Shown here: piece after piece, positions 7,671 to 17,104 of the stretch
How the letters are laid out: the number at the start of each line of letters is the position of its first letter
How positions within the stretch are numbered: position 1 is the first letter of the stretch
NCBI GenBank assembly: GCA_905373795.1
Contig: CAJPUO010000004.1
Coordinates: 45,241-109,240, forward strand
Direction of reading: 5' to 3'
Origin: Candidatus Saccharimonadota bacterium
Lineage (GTDB): Bacteria > Patescibacteriota > Saccharimonadia > Saccharimonadales > Saccharimonadaceae
Length of the DNA stretch: 64,000 nucleotides
Notes under the pieces: generated by a model
The model's input: only the letters and a program-made list of their open reading frames with translations
What the model was told of the DNA's origin: nothing
Databases searched by the model: none
Made by a program: the position numbers and the translations under genes

Positions 7671-9074
7671 ATGAGACGGCAGACTTTTGAGACGCTGACA
7701 CTGGAGAAGATCGTTGGCGGCGGGCAAGCCCTAGGGACGCTGGCTGATGGCCGCAAATGTTTCGTATGGGGCGGACTGCCCGGCGAGACGGTTACTATTC
7801 GCGTTACCAAAAAGAAATCGCACTTCATCGAGGCGGTCGTCGAGGAGGTGATCTCGCCAAGCCCCGACCGTGTTCAGCCACGAGACCCGGATAGTTATCT
7901 TTCGACCAGCCCGTGGCAGATTATGCTGCTCGAGATAGAGCAGATATACAAAAGGCAACTGATCGACGACGCCTTCACGCTGCATGGTATTGCATTACCA
8001 GAGACAATTGACATTTATTGCAACAATGTTACATATGGTTATCGCAACAAAGTTGAATTTAGTTGGTACAGCGAAGTCGGGGAGTCTGGTGATACACTTG
8101 ACTTGGCATTTTTTCGCCGCGGCAGCAAAGGCAAGATTGTCGTCGATGGCACAAGTTTGGCACGCCCAGAAATCAACAACTTGGCGCGTGCGATCCGCGA
8201 TTTATTACGTCGTAAACACGTTGCGGCTCGCCAGCTCAAAACCCTGCTCATCCGCTGCGATCAGTCAGGAGGTTGTGTATGGCAGCTGTATATTAAAGAT
8301 CGCTTGCCCGAAATTATCACCGCTACTGAAGCCGCCAAGTTACCAGCTCAGGGCGGGGAAATTATCTATTCCGACCCGCGCTCGCCGGCCAGCCGTATCA
8401 CCGAGCGATTGGCGCATTTCGGCGATACCACCCTGACCGACACCATTCTTGGCGTGCCATTCCGCTACGCCTGCGAAGGCTTTTTTCAAGTCAACATCCC
8501 GGTTTACGAGCAGGCGCTGCGTGATATGAAGGAGTGGGTGCCATATGATTGCAATAGCCAACACTCGGGTCGGCAGCTCGGGCACCACCAGAAAATAATC
8601 CGGGACCCACGTGAAGTTGCCCAGATTTTTTCCGGGGTGCCGCTCGCTACCGATCAGCCAATTCTCGATTTTTACGCTGGCGTCGGCACTACCGGACTGA
8701 CCATTGGCGGCGGCAACGTCACGCTGGTGGAAATCAACGCCGACGCTGTCCGCGAAATGCAGCGCAACATCACCGAGCTCGGCCGCACCGACGCCCGCGC
8801 TGTCCTCGCTCCCAGCGAACAAGCCCTCGACCATATTACAGGCAAGGAAATCGTCATCGTTGACCCGCCGCGCGCCGGCCTACATCCCGACGTTATTGCA
8901 ACATTGTTGCAACAGCTGCCGCCACGCATCATTTATCTCAGTTGTAATCCCGTCACCCAAGCTCGCGATGTTCGACTCCTGCAAGAAAAATACCACATCG
9001 TTCATCACCGCGGCTATAATTTTTTCCCGCGCACGCCGCATATTGAACACTTGGTTATTCTTGATAAGAAATGA
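7671..9074 (+). CDS. TrmA/RlmD-family RNA (uracil-5-)-methyltransferase, with in-frame palindromic insert
   Basis: This 467-aa enzyme transfers a methyl group from SAM to C5 of a uridine in rRNA or tRNA. The N-terminal TRAM-like beta domain (about 1-65) precedes the central domain and the SAM-binding Rossmann fold (QPILDFYAGVGTTGLTIG). VDPPRAGLH and the catalytic cysteine in YLSCNPVTQARD follow. Start is ATG 7671 with TATAAT at 7657-7662, so the mRNA is leaderless. A block of about 38 residues between WVP and QPILDFYAG contains a palindromic element (8581-8641) also found in Dus and ABC-F. Whether the target is 23S rRNA or tRNA is not decided. Confidence 0.9.
   Translation: MRRQTFETLTLEKIVGGGQALGTLADGRKCFVWGGLPGETVTIRVTKKKSHFIEAVVEEVISPSPDRVQPRDPDSYLSTSPWQIMLLEIEQIYKRQLIDDAFTLHGIALPETIDIYCNNVTYGYRNKVEFSWYSEVGESGDTLDLAFFRRGSKGKIVVDGTSLARPEINNLARAIRDLLRRKHVAARQLKTLLIRCDQSGGCVWQLYIKDRLPEIITATEAAKLPAQGGEIIYSDPRSPASRITERLAHFGDTTLTDTILGVPFRYACEGFFQVNIPVYEQALRDMKEWVPYDCNSQHSGRQLGHHQKIIRDPREVAQIFSGVPLATDQPILDFYAGVGTTGLTIGGGNVTLVEINADAVREMQRNITELGRTDARAVLAPSEQALDHITGKEIVIVDPPRAGLHPDVIATLLQQLPPRIIYLSCNPVTQARDVRLLQEKYHIVHHRGYNFFPRTPHIEHLVILDKK
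8581..8641. repeat. In-frame palindromic element P1, copy 1
   Basis: Nested palindrome inside the methyltransferase gene: outer GGCACC/GGTGCC (8581-8586/8636-8641), inner AATCCGGG/CCCAGATT (8597-8604/8620-8627). It is translated as KIIRDPREVAQIFS, nearly the same peptide as in ABC-F (KTIRDPHEVAQIFS). Confidence 0.85.
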
Positions 9075-9180
9075 ATCGGCTGGCGTGTTAACACTTAATA
9101 CGGAACATCAGTAAATTTGACACGGACTCGTGCCGCTGATACAGTATTACTACCAATATAAAGGAGGAGTTTTATATATC

Positions 9181-10140
9181 ATGACAGAAATATCCAAATC
9201 ACCAGAACAAGAAGTGTCAGGCGAGCAAAAAGCAACTGGCTGGGAAAGCTTAGAAAACTATGGCGATGGAAATGTTGAAGACGGATCCGATTACAATCAT
9301 CACAGCCCACTTGAAAAAGTTCCAGCAATTAACGGAAACGATCTCCTCAGAAGTAGAGTATTCTTCGGCGATGCAATAAAGCTGACACAGAAATACATTC
9401 CAACCAGCTCAGAAACTCCAAAGAAAAATCAAGCATTATTAAATTTGGGTGGTGTTCATGTACTAGTGAATAAAGATTCTGATCCAAAGAAACTAGAAGC
9501 AGCTTGGGCGCGAGCTATGCGCGGACACTGTAATCAACAGATAACTGTCGCTGACAACCTTACTGATATGGTTATTGGAAGTTATCCGCTAGTAACAGAC
9601 ACCCTAGACAACATACCAAAAGAAATCCTTGAAGCTGAAGCAGCGGAAGACGAGGCAAAGCGCCGCGCAGGAGATAAAAAAATTCAGCGAGCAGACGCTA
9701 TTATTAACAGGGAAGAAATCTACCGAAGATTGAAAGATGAAATATGGTATGTAGAGCTTACTTTTGGTGAAGGAGACAAAACATATACAACCAACGTCTA
9801 CGGTGACAAACAAAAGCAACCAGAGGAGGATCCGTTTGACTCGGCAGACGAAGCTAAGATTTTAATGCAACGCGCTCATGCCATACTGTGGGCAAAACTT
9901 ATACAGAAGCGCCTTAATGAAAATGAAAGCAAAAAAGTAGCTGACGTAGCAGAAGAATCTCTTAACGAGATGGGTATCACTCTTTCTAAAAAACAGGAAA
10001 ATACATTTGTTAAAGATATCTGTCATGAGCTAGGCTATGCCGTATACAATTGGGAGCATTGCGCCGAGCTGGATGATTGGTATAATAAAAGACATTGCGA
10101 GCTGTTGGATATAAAGCCGCTTCCAGAAGAAGCTAGATAA
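9181..10140 (+). CDS. Hypothetical acidic protein, 319 aa
   Basis: I take ATG 9181 as the start because AAAGGAGGAG lies upstream at a suitable distance; the reading from 9130 includes that site. The protein is soluble, acidic and lysine/glutamate-rich, with no signal, membrane helix or recognised domain. The first ~70 residues are low complexity. A helical central part (about 155-190, EILEAEAAEDEAKRRAGDKK) could form a coiled coil. Base composition is slightly more AT-rich than neighbouring enzymes. It is a single-gene unit with its own terminator. Confidence 0.72.
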   Translation: MTEISKSPEQEVSGEQKATGWESLENYGDGNVEDGSDYNHHSPLEKVPAINGNDLLRSRVFFGDAIKLTQKYIPTSSETPKKNQALLNLGGVHVLVNKDSDPKKLEAAWARAMRGHCNQQITVADNLTDMVIGSYPLVTDTLDNIPKEILEAEAAEDEAKRRAGDKKIQRADAIINREEIYRRLKDEIWYVELTFGEGDKTYTTNVYGDKQKQPEEDPFDSADEAKILMQRAHAILWAKLIQKRLNENESKKVADVAEESLNEMGITLSKKQENTFVKDICHELGYAVYNWEHCAELDDWYNKRHCELLDIKPLPEEAR

Positions 10141-10161
10141 ACCAGGACTGTCAAGAATGAT

Positions 10162-10199
10162 CCGGCAGGCATACGATATTTGCCTGCCGGCGTTTTTTA
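10162..10199 (+). terminator. Strong intrinsic terminator
   Basis: CCGGCAGGCA and TGCCTGCCGG form a perfect 10-bp stem with a 9-nt loop, followed by CGTTTTTT. Confidence 0.92.
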
Positions 10200-10205
10200 T
10201 GGCGG

Positions 10206-12629
10206 TTATACTTTTCTCTGGCATTCATTAGCAGTTAATTTTTTGCCAACACGGCGGGCTAGCCACCACTGAACTAGGGCGACGACGACAACCACGGCGA
10301 TGCCCGGCCAGAGCAAGATAATATTTGGCACAGTAAAGTCAAAAAACTGCCTGAGCGGCTCGATGCCAAAACTCACCAAGGTCACGAACAACACGCCCGC
10401 CATATATAGCGTCCGCGCTAAGTGCGCCCGCTTATCCAGGACCACACCGAGCATCGGCCCGACCAAAAACACCAGATAAATCCCAAAGAACGTCGCCGTC
10501 AGAACTGTCATCGTCGCCGCCTCAGCCGCTTGATGTGGATGTAGCGTCACGCCCGACCAGTAGGTGAACGCCACGGTAAGGCCCGTCAGTAGCGCGATCG
10601 GCGCCACCGCCCGCAAGGTGTCGCGCCAGAAATGCGCCGGATTGACCCGGTGGCGCGGACGCGGTGGAAACAGCGTCCACATGATCGTCGGCATGGTCAC
10701 CAGGAAAATATTAAGGAAGGTGATGTGCCGCGGTGCGTATGGATAATTCAACCCGACCAGCATGGTACTGAGTAGCAGCACCACGCCGTAAATAATCTTG
10801 TGAAAGAACAGGGTGGCAATGACTTCGATCGCTTGCATGATCCGATTACCCAGCTTCATACCGATCGGCAGGGACGTAAACGAATTGTTGAGTAAAATAA
10901 TATCCGCCACCCGCCGCGACGCCGGAGCGCCCGCGTACATCGCCACGCCGAGGTCGGATTTTTTCAGCGCCAGCGCGTCGTTAACGCCGTCGCCGACCAT
11001 GCCAGTAAACTTGCCGGACTGCTTGAAATGAGCGATCAGCCGCTCCTTTTGCTCTGGCAGCACGCGGGCAAAAATTGTGTGCTCATCAGCAGCCTTGTCG
11101 AAGGCTTTGTCGCTGAGACCCGCTAGCGTCGAGCCGAGGATGGCCTTGTCTGGATTATCGATACCCGCCTGGCGCGCGATGTGCTGCACGGTGCGTGGAT
11201 TATCGCCGGAAATCACGCGAATGACCACGCCTTGCTCTTGGAGGAACTTGACCGTATCAATCACGCCGTCGCGCAGGGAATTACGCAAAATCACCGCGCC
11301 AATCGCTCGCCCAGAGCCGTCCGGCAGATCCTTGAGTTTTGTCGTTTCATCATCAAATTCCGCCAGCATCAGTACCCGTAGACCGCTGTCCGCCCACTCG
11401 TCCAGATGGCGCTGGAGCATGGTGTCAACTGGCGCCAATTTAGCCACAAACTCCGGCGCCCCCATCATCAATGTCCGCACCGCACCGTCAATCTTCGCCC
11501 GGACGCCCGCCATCTTGCGCGCCGAGGAAAAGGCCATCACCTCGATGATTTCTGCGTGCTTGGGCGGCGTGATTTCCGCTAGGATCGCTTGCCCAGTAAT
11601 ATTGCCGCCGCTGGTTTCATGAGCGATGAGGGCCGCCAGCTCGGCAACGTCCGAAGCAGCTTCAGATAGTTTTATCTCCGAAAATCTACGCGCTGGACTG
11701 CCCGCGGCCGCTTGGGCTGCGAATTTTTCCGAGGTATCCGTAATCGAATTTGCCGATATCATCTCATCAAACGCCACCACCCGCTCCAGCGTCACCTCGT
11801 CGCTGGTCAGCGTGCCAGTCTTGTCCACCGCCAACAGATTGAGCAGCGCCATCGCCTCAATTGCCGCCAATTTCTGCGGCAACACCTTGGCCTGCGCCAG
11901 CCGCAGCGAGCCGAACGCCAGCAGCAGGGAACTAGCCAGCAGCAACCCCTCCGGCACCACCGTTACCGCCGCCGAAGTAATCGTCTTTAAGATAATCACC
12001 ACGTCATCGCCCGAGAAATAATACACTATAAAAATCAATGCCGCTAGCACAATCGCGCCGTATGTCAAGAAAGTGATCGCCCGCCAAATCGCCACCTGCA
12101 GCGGTGTCAATTCCGGTTTGTAGCGCTTGAGGACTTGGCTGATGGCGCCGGCCTTCGTCTGGTCGCCGACTGCCGCGACCCGCGCCGTACCTTCACCCGC
12201 CAACACCGTGGTTGCCGCCAGCACCGTGTCGCCAACCGCTTTCTCGACCGCCGCCGACTCGCCCGTGAGCATACTTTCATTAAGCTCCAAACCCTTCGAC
12301 ACCGTCACCTCTGCGTCCGCCGGCAGCTCATCGCCGGCCCTAAGGATAATCTCATCGCCCACCACCAGCGAATCATACGGCACCTCCACCGCCTGACCAT
12401 CACGCAGCACCCGCGCCCTGGGCGCACTCATCAGCTCCAGCCGGTGCAGCACCCGCTTGGCACGAATTTCCTGAACGATGCCGATCAGTGAATTGACCAC
12501 GATCACCACCGAAATAAACCAAGCATCCCGGTACTCGCGCACATAAATCAGCGCCCCGGCCAGCAGGAAGATTGCCAGCACAATTGGCGACAGTAAATTT
12601 CTCTTGATAATATCCAGATAATCTTCCAT
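10206..12629 (-). CDS. HAD-IC family P-type cation ATPase
   Basis: This 807-aa pump starts at ATG 12629. Motifs in order are LTGES in the actuator, PEGLL in helix 4, phosphorylation site DKTGTLT (D269), hinge GDGVNDALALKKSDLGVAM, and a C-terminal group of about six helices. Unlike the ATPase at 3645 it has a very short N-terminus and a PEGLL motif, as in the MgtA/CtpE-like HAD-IC branch common in actinobacteria and CPR bacteria. Its ATG overlaps the stop of the upstream 162-aa gene (TGATG), so the two are translationally coupled. Substrate unknown; Ca or Mg is likeliest by family. Confidence 0.9.
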   Translation of the reverse strand: MEDYLDIIKRNLLSPIVLAIFLLAGALIYVREYRDAWFISVVIVVNSLIGIVQEIRAKRVLHRLELMSAPRARVLRDGQAVEVPYDSLVVGDEIILRAGDELPADAEVTVSKGLELNESMLTGESAAVEKAVGDTVLAATTVLAGEGTARVAAVGDQTKAGAISQVLKRYKPELTPLQVAIWRAITFLTYGAIVLAALIFIVYYFSGDDVVIILKTITSAAVTVVPEGLLLASSLLLAFGSLRLAQAKVLPQKLAAIEAMALLNLLAVDKTGTLTSDEVTLERVVAFDEMISANSITDTSEKFAAQAAAGSPARRFSEIKLSEAASDVAELAALIAHETSGGNITGQAILAEITPPKHAEIIEVMAFSSARKMAGVRAKIDGAVRTLMMGAPEFVAKLAPVDTMLQRHLDEWADSGLRVLMLAEFDDETTKLKDLPDGSGRAIGAVILRNSLRDGVIDTVKFLQEQGVVIRVISGDNPRTVQHIARQAGIDNPDKAILGSTLAGLSDKAFDKAADEHTIFARVLPEQKERLIAHFKQSGKFTGMVGDGVNDALALKKSDLGVAMYAGAPASRRVADIILLNNSFTSLPIGMKLGNRIMQAIEVIATLFFHKIIYGVVLLLSTMLVGLNYPYAPRHITFLNIFLVTMPTIMWTLFPPRPRHRVNPAHFWRDTLRAVAPIALLTGLTVAFTYWSGVTLHPHQAAEAATMTVLTATFFGIYLVFLVGPMLGVVLDKRAHLARTLYMAGVLFVTLVSFGIEPLRQFFDFTVPNIILLWPGIAVVVVVALVQWWLARRVGKKLTANECQRKV

Positions 12630-13117
12630 CAATCAGCCTGAATCCTTTTACATCGAAACCGCGCGCCAACCCGCCAGCCGCCGCGCGCATCCGGATCGAA
12701 CTGATAAATCTCGCCGTTTTTTACCTCGGAGATAATACCCAGCGCTGGATTGTACGGCGCCAGCGTCCGGTAATATAGCAAATCGCCGCTTGATATAATT
12801 TTCATGCCAGGGAACACGCTCTGAAAACGCTCGCGGCCGATGTCGTCAAAATAATTCGGCTGTCCTTTCGGCGGTAAAAACTCCTCGACCTTCAAACCCA
12901 TACGGCGCACTATTTTTTTAATATCGGCAAGCGTAACCGCCGACGACACCTCGACATACACAACCAGATGATTTTTACTCGTCAAGAATACGCTAGCCGC
13001 TGCCGTCCGGCCAACATCGCTCATCGGCAAAATTATCGACTGAATCTCAACCGAAAAATCAAACTTTTCCTTGGCAATTTCTTCCAGCGCTAACACGTCA
13101 TACGTCGTCGTATTCAT
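12629..13117 (-). CDS. Hypothetical protein coupled to the P-type ATPase
   Basis: The 162-aa product has no signal peptide or membrane helix. Its first half reads like an alpha/beta domain (SVEIQSIILPMSDVGRTAAASVFLTSKNHLVVYVEV) followed by a helix (TLADIKKIVRRMGL). The start is leaderless-type: TAAAAT six nt before ATG 13117. One-base overlap with the ATPase downstream suggests a joint function, perhaps as an accessory protein, but this is inference from position only. I know no family for it. Confidence 0.75.
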   Translation of the reverse strand: MNTTTYDVLALEEIAKEKFDFSVEIQSIILPMSDVGRTAAASVFLTSKNHLVVYVEVSSAVTLADIKKIVRRMGLKVEEFLPPKGQPNYFDDIGRERFQSVFPGMKIISSGDLLYYRTLAPYNPALGIISEVKNGEIYQFDPDARGGWRVGARFRCKRIQAD

Positions 13118-13155
13118 AATTATATTTTACCACCAACGGCGAATTGCCGCTAATT

Positions 13156-13482
13156 TTACCGGTAAAATCCGTCGTCAATCCGCGGCCGGAATTTCTCCGA
13201 CGAGTCGTGTGCATCGTTCCATTCGCGTAATTTCTCATAGCTGCACGGCGAAATATTCTTGGCAACGCAAAACTCCAGCCTTTCAACTCGCGCGTACAGT
13301 GTCAACACGTCTCTACTCGTCTCGCCAAACAGCTTCACTGAATTAGAAATGGAAATAATTAAGGACAAGCTTAGCGCCGCGGTAAACATAATCACCAGCG
13401 CGCCGAACCGGCCGCATGTGCCGCACTTATTTTGCGTATTTGCCGAATTCTTTGCTGATTGTTTTTTCGTTTTTACTGCCAC
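13156..13482 (-). CDS. Small membrane protein, 108 aa
   Basis: It starts at GTG 13482 with ACGGAGG five to ten bases upstream. A basic N-terminus containing a CGTC pair is followed by one membrane helix (about 27-48, GALVIMFTAALSLSLIISIS). A C-terminal, probably exterior part of ~55 residues has two more cysteines (FCVAKNISPCSYEKL). Its layout resembles the 59-aa protein at 3317-3496, without convincing sequence identity. Function unknown. Confidence 0.65.
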   Translation of the reverse strand: MAVKTKKQSAKNSANTQNKCGTCGRFGALVIMFTAALSLSLIISISNSVKLFGETSRDVLTLYARVERLEFCVAKNISPCSYEKLREWNDAHDSSEKFRPRIDDGFYR

Positions 13483-13587
13483 AGTGAACCTCCGTATTAC
13501 TTATGTTTTTAATAATTTAATTATACGCCGCTTTAGTTTTATTAGAAATTTTTAGCCAACGCCAGCGTTATGCAGTAAAATAGTTAT

Positions 13588-16500
13588 ATGGATTTTCACA
13601 CGCGCTACGCCAAGCTGAACGCCAATCAGCGCCAGGCGGTCGATTATATTCACGGTTCGCTCTTGGTGGTCGCCGGGCCGGGCACGGGCAAGACCGAGCT
13701 GCTGAGCATGCGCACCGCCCAGATTTTGCGCCAGACCGACACGCTGCCGGATAGTATTTTGTGCCTGACGTTTACCGAGAACGGCGCTGCCAACATGCGC
13801 CAGCGCCTACGCCAGATCATCGGCGAGGATGCCTATAAAATCGCTATTCACACCTTCCACAGCTTCGGCACGGAGATTATCAATCAGCACCGCCAGTATT
13901 TTTTCCGCGGCGCTGATAGTCAGCCGGCGGATGAACTGACGCAGCACCAAATCGTCGCGGGGATTCTCGAGGGGCTTGATTGGCGTAATCCGCTGAGCGT
14001 TAAAAACAACGGTGAATTCGTCTACACCAGCGAGCTGATCCGAGTCATTTCCGAGTTCAAGCAGAGCGGCCTGACGCCAGCTGAGCTGCGAGCGATTACG
14101 GCGGATAATCAGCGGGTGATTGCCGATATTGCCGCTGACATTCAACAGGTATTTGCCACCAAGATTTCTAAAAAAACCATCGAACTATTTGCGCCGCTGG
14201 CGGAGAACATTGCCAAGAGAATTGGCGAGGGAAATTCTGTTACAACCGCCAATCTGCCGTCCTCCATCACCCCGTACGCTCATGTTCTGGCGCTCAGTAT
14301 CGCCCATACGGCCCAGGGGGCAATTGATACCAACTCCACCAAACCGCTGACCGCCTGGAAAAACAAGTGGTGCGAAAAGAACGCCAGCGGCGAATTTGTC
14401 CTGAAAGATTTTGCCGCCAGCGAGAAATTATCCGCCGCCATTGACGTCTACGAAGCATATGGCAACGTGCTGGCCGAGCGCTCGCTGTTTGACTACGACG
14501 ACATGATTTTGTCGGTCATTCAAGCCTGCGAGTCCCACCCAGAACTGCGCGCCAACCTCCAGGAGCAATTTCAGTTCATCATGGTCGATGAATTTCAGGA
14601 CACCAACCTGGCGCAGCTACGTCTGTTATTCGACCTGACTGGCGATGAGGACAATCCCAACATCATGGCTGTCGGCGACGATGATCAGGCGATTTTCAGT
14701 TTTCAGGGCGCCGATGTTGGCAATATCCAGCGCTTCCGCCAGCACTATCACGACCCGAAAATTATTGTGCTGACGGACAATTACCGCTCGGCGGCTGATA
14801 TTCTGACGGCGGCGCGCGGAGTGATTACCCAGGGGACGGATCGCCTGGAGAATACCATTGACGGCCTGTCAAAGCAATTGACCGCGCACGCGTCCGGTAG
14901 TGGCGCGCGGGTTGAGGTGCAGGAATTTACCTCGGTGAGCGAGGAGCGGGCAGGGGTAGCACAGCAGATTGCCGAGCTGATCAAACGCGGCGCAGACCCA
15001 GCGCATATCACCGTCATTGCCCGCCACCACAAGGAGCTGATCGAGCTACTACCGTATCTGTACCGCCAGAACCTGACCGTTAATTACGAGCGCCACGATG
15101 ATATTTTAGAGCAAGACATCATTCAGGCGCTGGACAAGCTGGCGCGAGTCGTCATGGCGATTCACCAGAATAATCTCGACGCCGCTAACAGCCTGCTACC
15201 AGAGGTCATCGCTCATCCAGCATTCGGCTTTTCGGCGCTGGATATTTGGCGGTTGAGCCTCCACGCTTATAAAAATCGGCAGCTGTGGCTGGAGAGTATG
15301 CTGGCGAACAGCACCTTTCAGCCATTTGGCGAGTGGCTGCTAGAGCGGGCCAAGGACGTGCCAAATCTGCCGCTGGAGGAGCAGTTGGACAAGTTGTTGG
15401 GATTGGAGATAGACGCCGGAATTACTCCAATCGACTCCTCTTTACGCGCCGGGCGTCAGAGGACGCTCGGGCTGCAATCGCTGCACGGAGTCGATCAGAG
15501 CAATTCCAGCAGTGCTTGCTCCGACAAGAGTTCTTTACCGCCAACCAACGAGGACGCTCGGGCTGCAATCGCTGTACGGAGCTTTGAGGAAAGTTCCTCG
15601 CCCACCTCTCTCGCCACCCACTACTTCTCGCCTGAAGCCCTCGTCCAAAATCCCGACGCCTACCTGACCACGCTCGAGAGCCTGCGCACGCTGCGCCAAA
15701 AATTACGCGACCGCGCTACCGACGAAACCCCGACACTGGCGGACTTCCTGGAATTCATCGACCTGCACCGCTCGACCAAAACCCGCCTGACACACATCCG
15801 CCCCCAGGCCAGCGCCCTCGGCGGCGCCATAAACCTGATGACCGCCCATAAATCCAAAGGCCTGGAGTTCCCGCACGTCTTTGTCATCGGGGCAATCGAC
15901 AGCGCGTGGGGCGAAAAAGTCCGCTCACGCTCGCGGCTGATTCGCTATCCCGCCAACCTCCAGCTCCAGCCCGCCGGCGCCAGCTACGACGAGCGGCTGC
16001 GGCTATTCTTCGTGGCGATGACCCGCGCCAAAACCACCTTGACCATGACCTATTCTCAAACCAACGACGCCGGCAGCGACACCATGATCGCCAGCTTCCT
16101 GACCGACCACACGCCGACCATTGTCCCCGCTGCCGACACGCCCGCAGCGCAACTGACCGTGGCGCAAACCGACTGGAGTACGCGGCTGAGCGCGCCGATG
16201 AGTGCGGAGCTCAAGGATGTACTGGCGCCGACCTTAGAGACGTACAAACTTTCCATTACGCATCTCAATAACTTCCTCGACGTCTCGCGCGGCGGGCCGC
16301 AGAACTTTTTGTTGAACAATCTGCTGCGCTTTCCGTCCGCCAAAAGCCCTGCCGCCAGCTACGGCACCGCCATTCACGCCAGTCTCCAGCAGCTGCACAA
16401 TCTGCTGCGCGCTGACCACCGCCTGCCGCCTACCGAGCGCACTCTCCACTATTTCCGCACGTCGCTCGAGGCCCAGCACCTGCCGCCCGACGATTTCAAG

Positions 16501-17049
16501 CTATATCTAGACAAAGGCACGGCAGCGCTGACGGCGTTTCTGGACGCCAAATCGTCTGATTTTCGCGACACGGAGCTGGCGGAACTCGATTTCGCTCATC
16601 AAGGCGTCGTCGTTGGCGGCGCGCGCCTGACCGGCAAGCTGGACGTCGCTGATATTGATAAGAATAACAAAACCATCTTCATGACCGATTACAAGACTGG
16701 CAAGCCGTCGCACTCCTGGAAGGGCACGTCCGATTACGAAAAAATCAAGCTCCACAAATACCGCCAGCAGCTGATGTTTTATCAACTCTTGGTGGAGTCC
16801 TCACGCGATTATGGCAATTTCACCTTCACCGGCGCCCGCCTGCAGTTCGTCGAGCCAGATATGAAAACCGGCGACATTCTCAGCCTAGAGGACACGTTTT
16901 CTAGGGAAGAACTGGCTGAGTTTACCCAGCTGATTAATGTCGTCTGGCAGAAAATCACCGCGTTGGATCTGCCAGATATTTCTGGGTATTCGGCGGATTA
17001 TAAGGGGATGGTGCAGTTTGAGGGGGATTTACTAACAGAGGCGGCGTAG
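13588..17049 (+). CDS. UvrD/Rep-type helicase with C-terminal PD-(D/E)XK nuclease domain
   Basis: The 1153-aa protein combines a superfamily 1A helicase with a RecB-like nuclease, like AddA or actinobacterial AdnB. Walker A is AGPGTGKTELL (about 29-39), Walker B is MVDEFQDTN, motif III is VGDDDQAIFSFQGA, and motif VI lies near YDERLRLFFVAMTRAKTTL. The nuclease shows GKLDVADI and TDYKTGK near residues 1010-1035. It likely resects double-strand breaks. About 60 residues around 615-675 hold two copies of a palindromic element (P3) in frame, making the linker longer than expected. The start is leaderless (TAAAAT, six nt, ATG). Confidence 0.9.
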   Translation: MDFHTRYAKLNANQRQAVDYIHGSLLVVAGPGTGKTELLSMRTAQILRQTDTLPDSILCLTFTENGAANMRQRLRQIIGEDAYKIAIHTFHSFGTEIINQHRQYFFRGADSQPADELTQHQIVAGILEGLDWRNPLSVKNNGEFVYTSELIRVISEFKQSGLTPAELRAITADNQRVIADIAADIQQVFATKISKKTIELFAPLAENIAKRIGEGNSVTTANLPSSITPYAHVLALSIAHTAQGAIDTNSTKPLTAWKNKWCEKNASGEFVLKDFAASEKLSAAIDVYEAYGNVLAERSLFDYDDMILSVIQACESHPELRANLQEQFQFIMVDEFQDTNLAQLRLLFDLTGDEDNPNIMAVGDDDQAIFSFQGADVGNIQRFRQHYHDPKIIVLTDNYRSAADILTAARGVITQGTDRLENTIDGLSKQLTAHASGSGARVEVQEFTSVSEERAGVAQQIAELIKRGADPAHITVIARHHKELIELLPYLYRQNLTVNYERHDDILEQDIIQALDKLARVVMAIHQNNLDAANSLLPEVIAHPAFGFSALDIWRLSLHAYKNRQLWLESMLANSTFQPFGEWLLERAKDVPNLPLEEQLDKLLGLEIDAGITPIDSSLRAGRQRTLGLQSLHGVDQSNSSSACSDKSSLPPTNEDARAAIAVRSFEESSSPTSLATHYFSPEALVQNPDAYLTTLESLRTLRQKLRDRATDETPTLADFLEFIDLHRSTKTRLTHIRPQASALGGAINLMTAHKSKGLEFPHVFVIGAIDSAWGEKVRSRSRLIRYPANLQLQPAGASYDERLRLFFVAMTRAKTTLTMTYSQTNDAGSDTMIASFLTDHTPTIVPAADTPAAQLTVAQTDWSTRLSAPMSAELKDVLAPTLETYKLSITHLNNFLDVSRGGPQNFLLNNLLRFPSAKSPAASYGTAIHASLQQLHNLLRADHRLPPTERTLHYFRTSLEAQHLPPDDFKLYLDKGTAALTAFLDAKSSDFRDTELAELDFAHQGVVVGGARLTGKLDVADIDKNNKTIFMTDYKTGKPSHSWKGTSDYEKIKLHKYRQQLMFYQLLVESSRDYGNFTFTGARLQFVEPDMKTGDILSLEDTFSREELAEFTQLINVVWQKITALDLPDISGYSADYKGMVQFEGDLLTEAA
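15430..15495. repeat. In-frame palindromic element P3, copy 1
   Basis: Arms ATCGACTCC (15430-15438) and GGAGTCGAT (15487-15495) are perfectly complementary. Inside is the P3 core at 15459-15489 (GGACGCTCGGGCTGCAATCG and flanks). It sits in frame in the UvrD-type gene. Confidence 0.8.
15550..15580. repeat. In-frame palindromic element P3, copy 2 (core)
   Basis: This 31-bp core matches 15459-15489 with one mismatch but is translated in a different reading frame (EDARAAIAVRS here). A hairpin GAGCAA/TTGCTC lies just before it, around 15500-15525. Confidence 0.75.
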
Positions 17050-17051
17050 GC

Positions 17052-17104
17052 AATCTTGACAAAATCTATTGACATTCTTTGCTATTATTGATATATATAT
17101 ACTT
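17052..17104 (+). promoter_or_regulatory. Special promoter module, copy B
   Basis: TTGACA (17069-17074), exactly 17 bp, TATATA (17092-17097), then TTGCTTTTGTT as in copies A and C. A second TTGACA lies 13 bp upstream. The upstream AT-rich part is shorter because the helicase gene ends at 17049. Confidence 0.85.

Noticed and set aside
15430..15580. Group I or II intron or intein in the helicase gene
   Set aside because: The insert is only about 180 bp, stays in frame and has no intein or intron core; the short palindromes explain it better.
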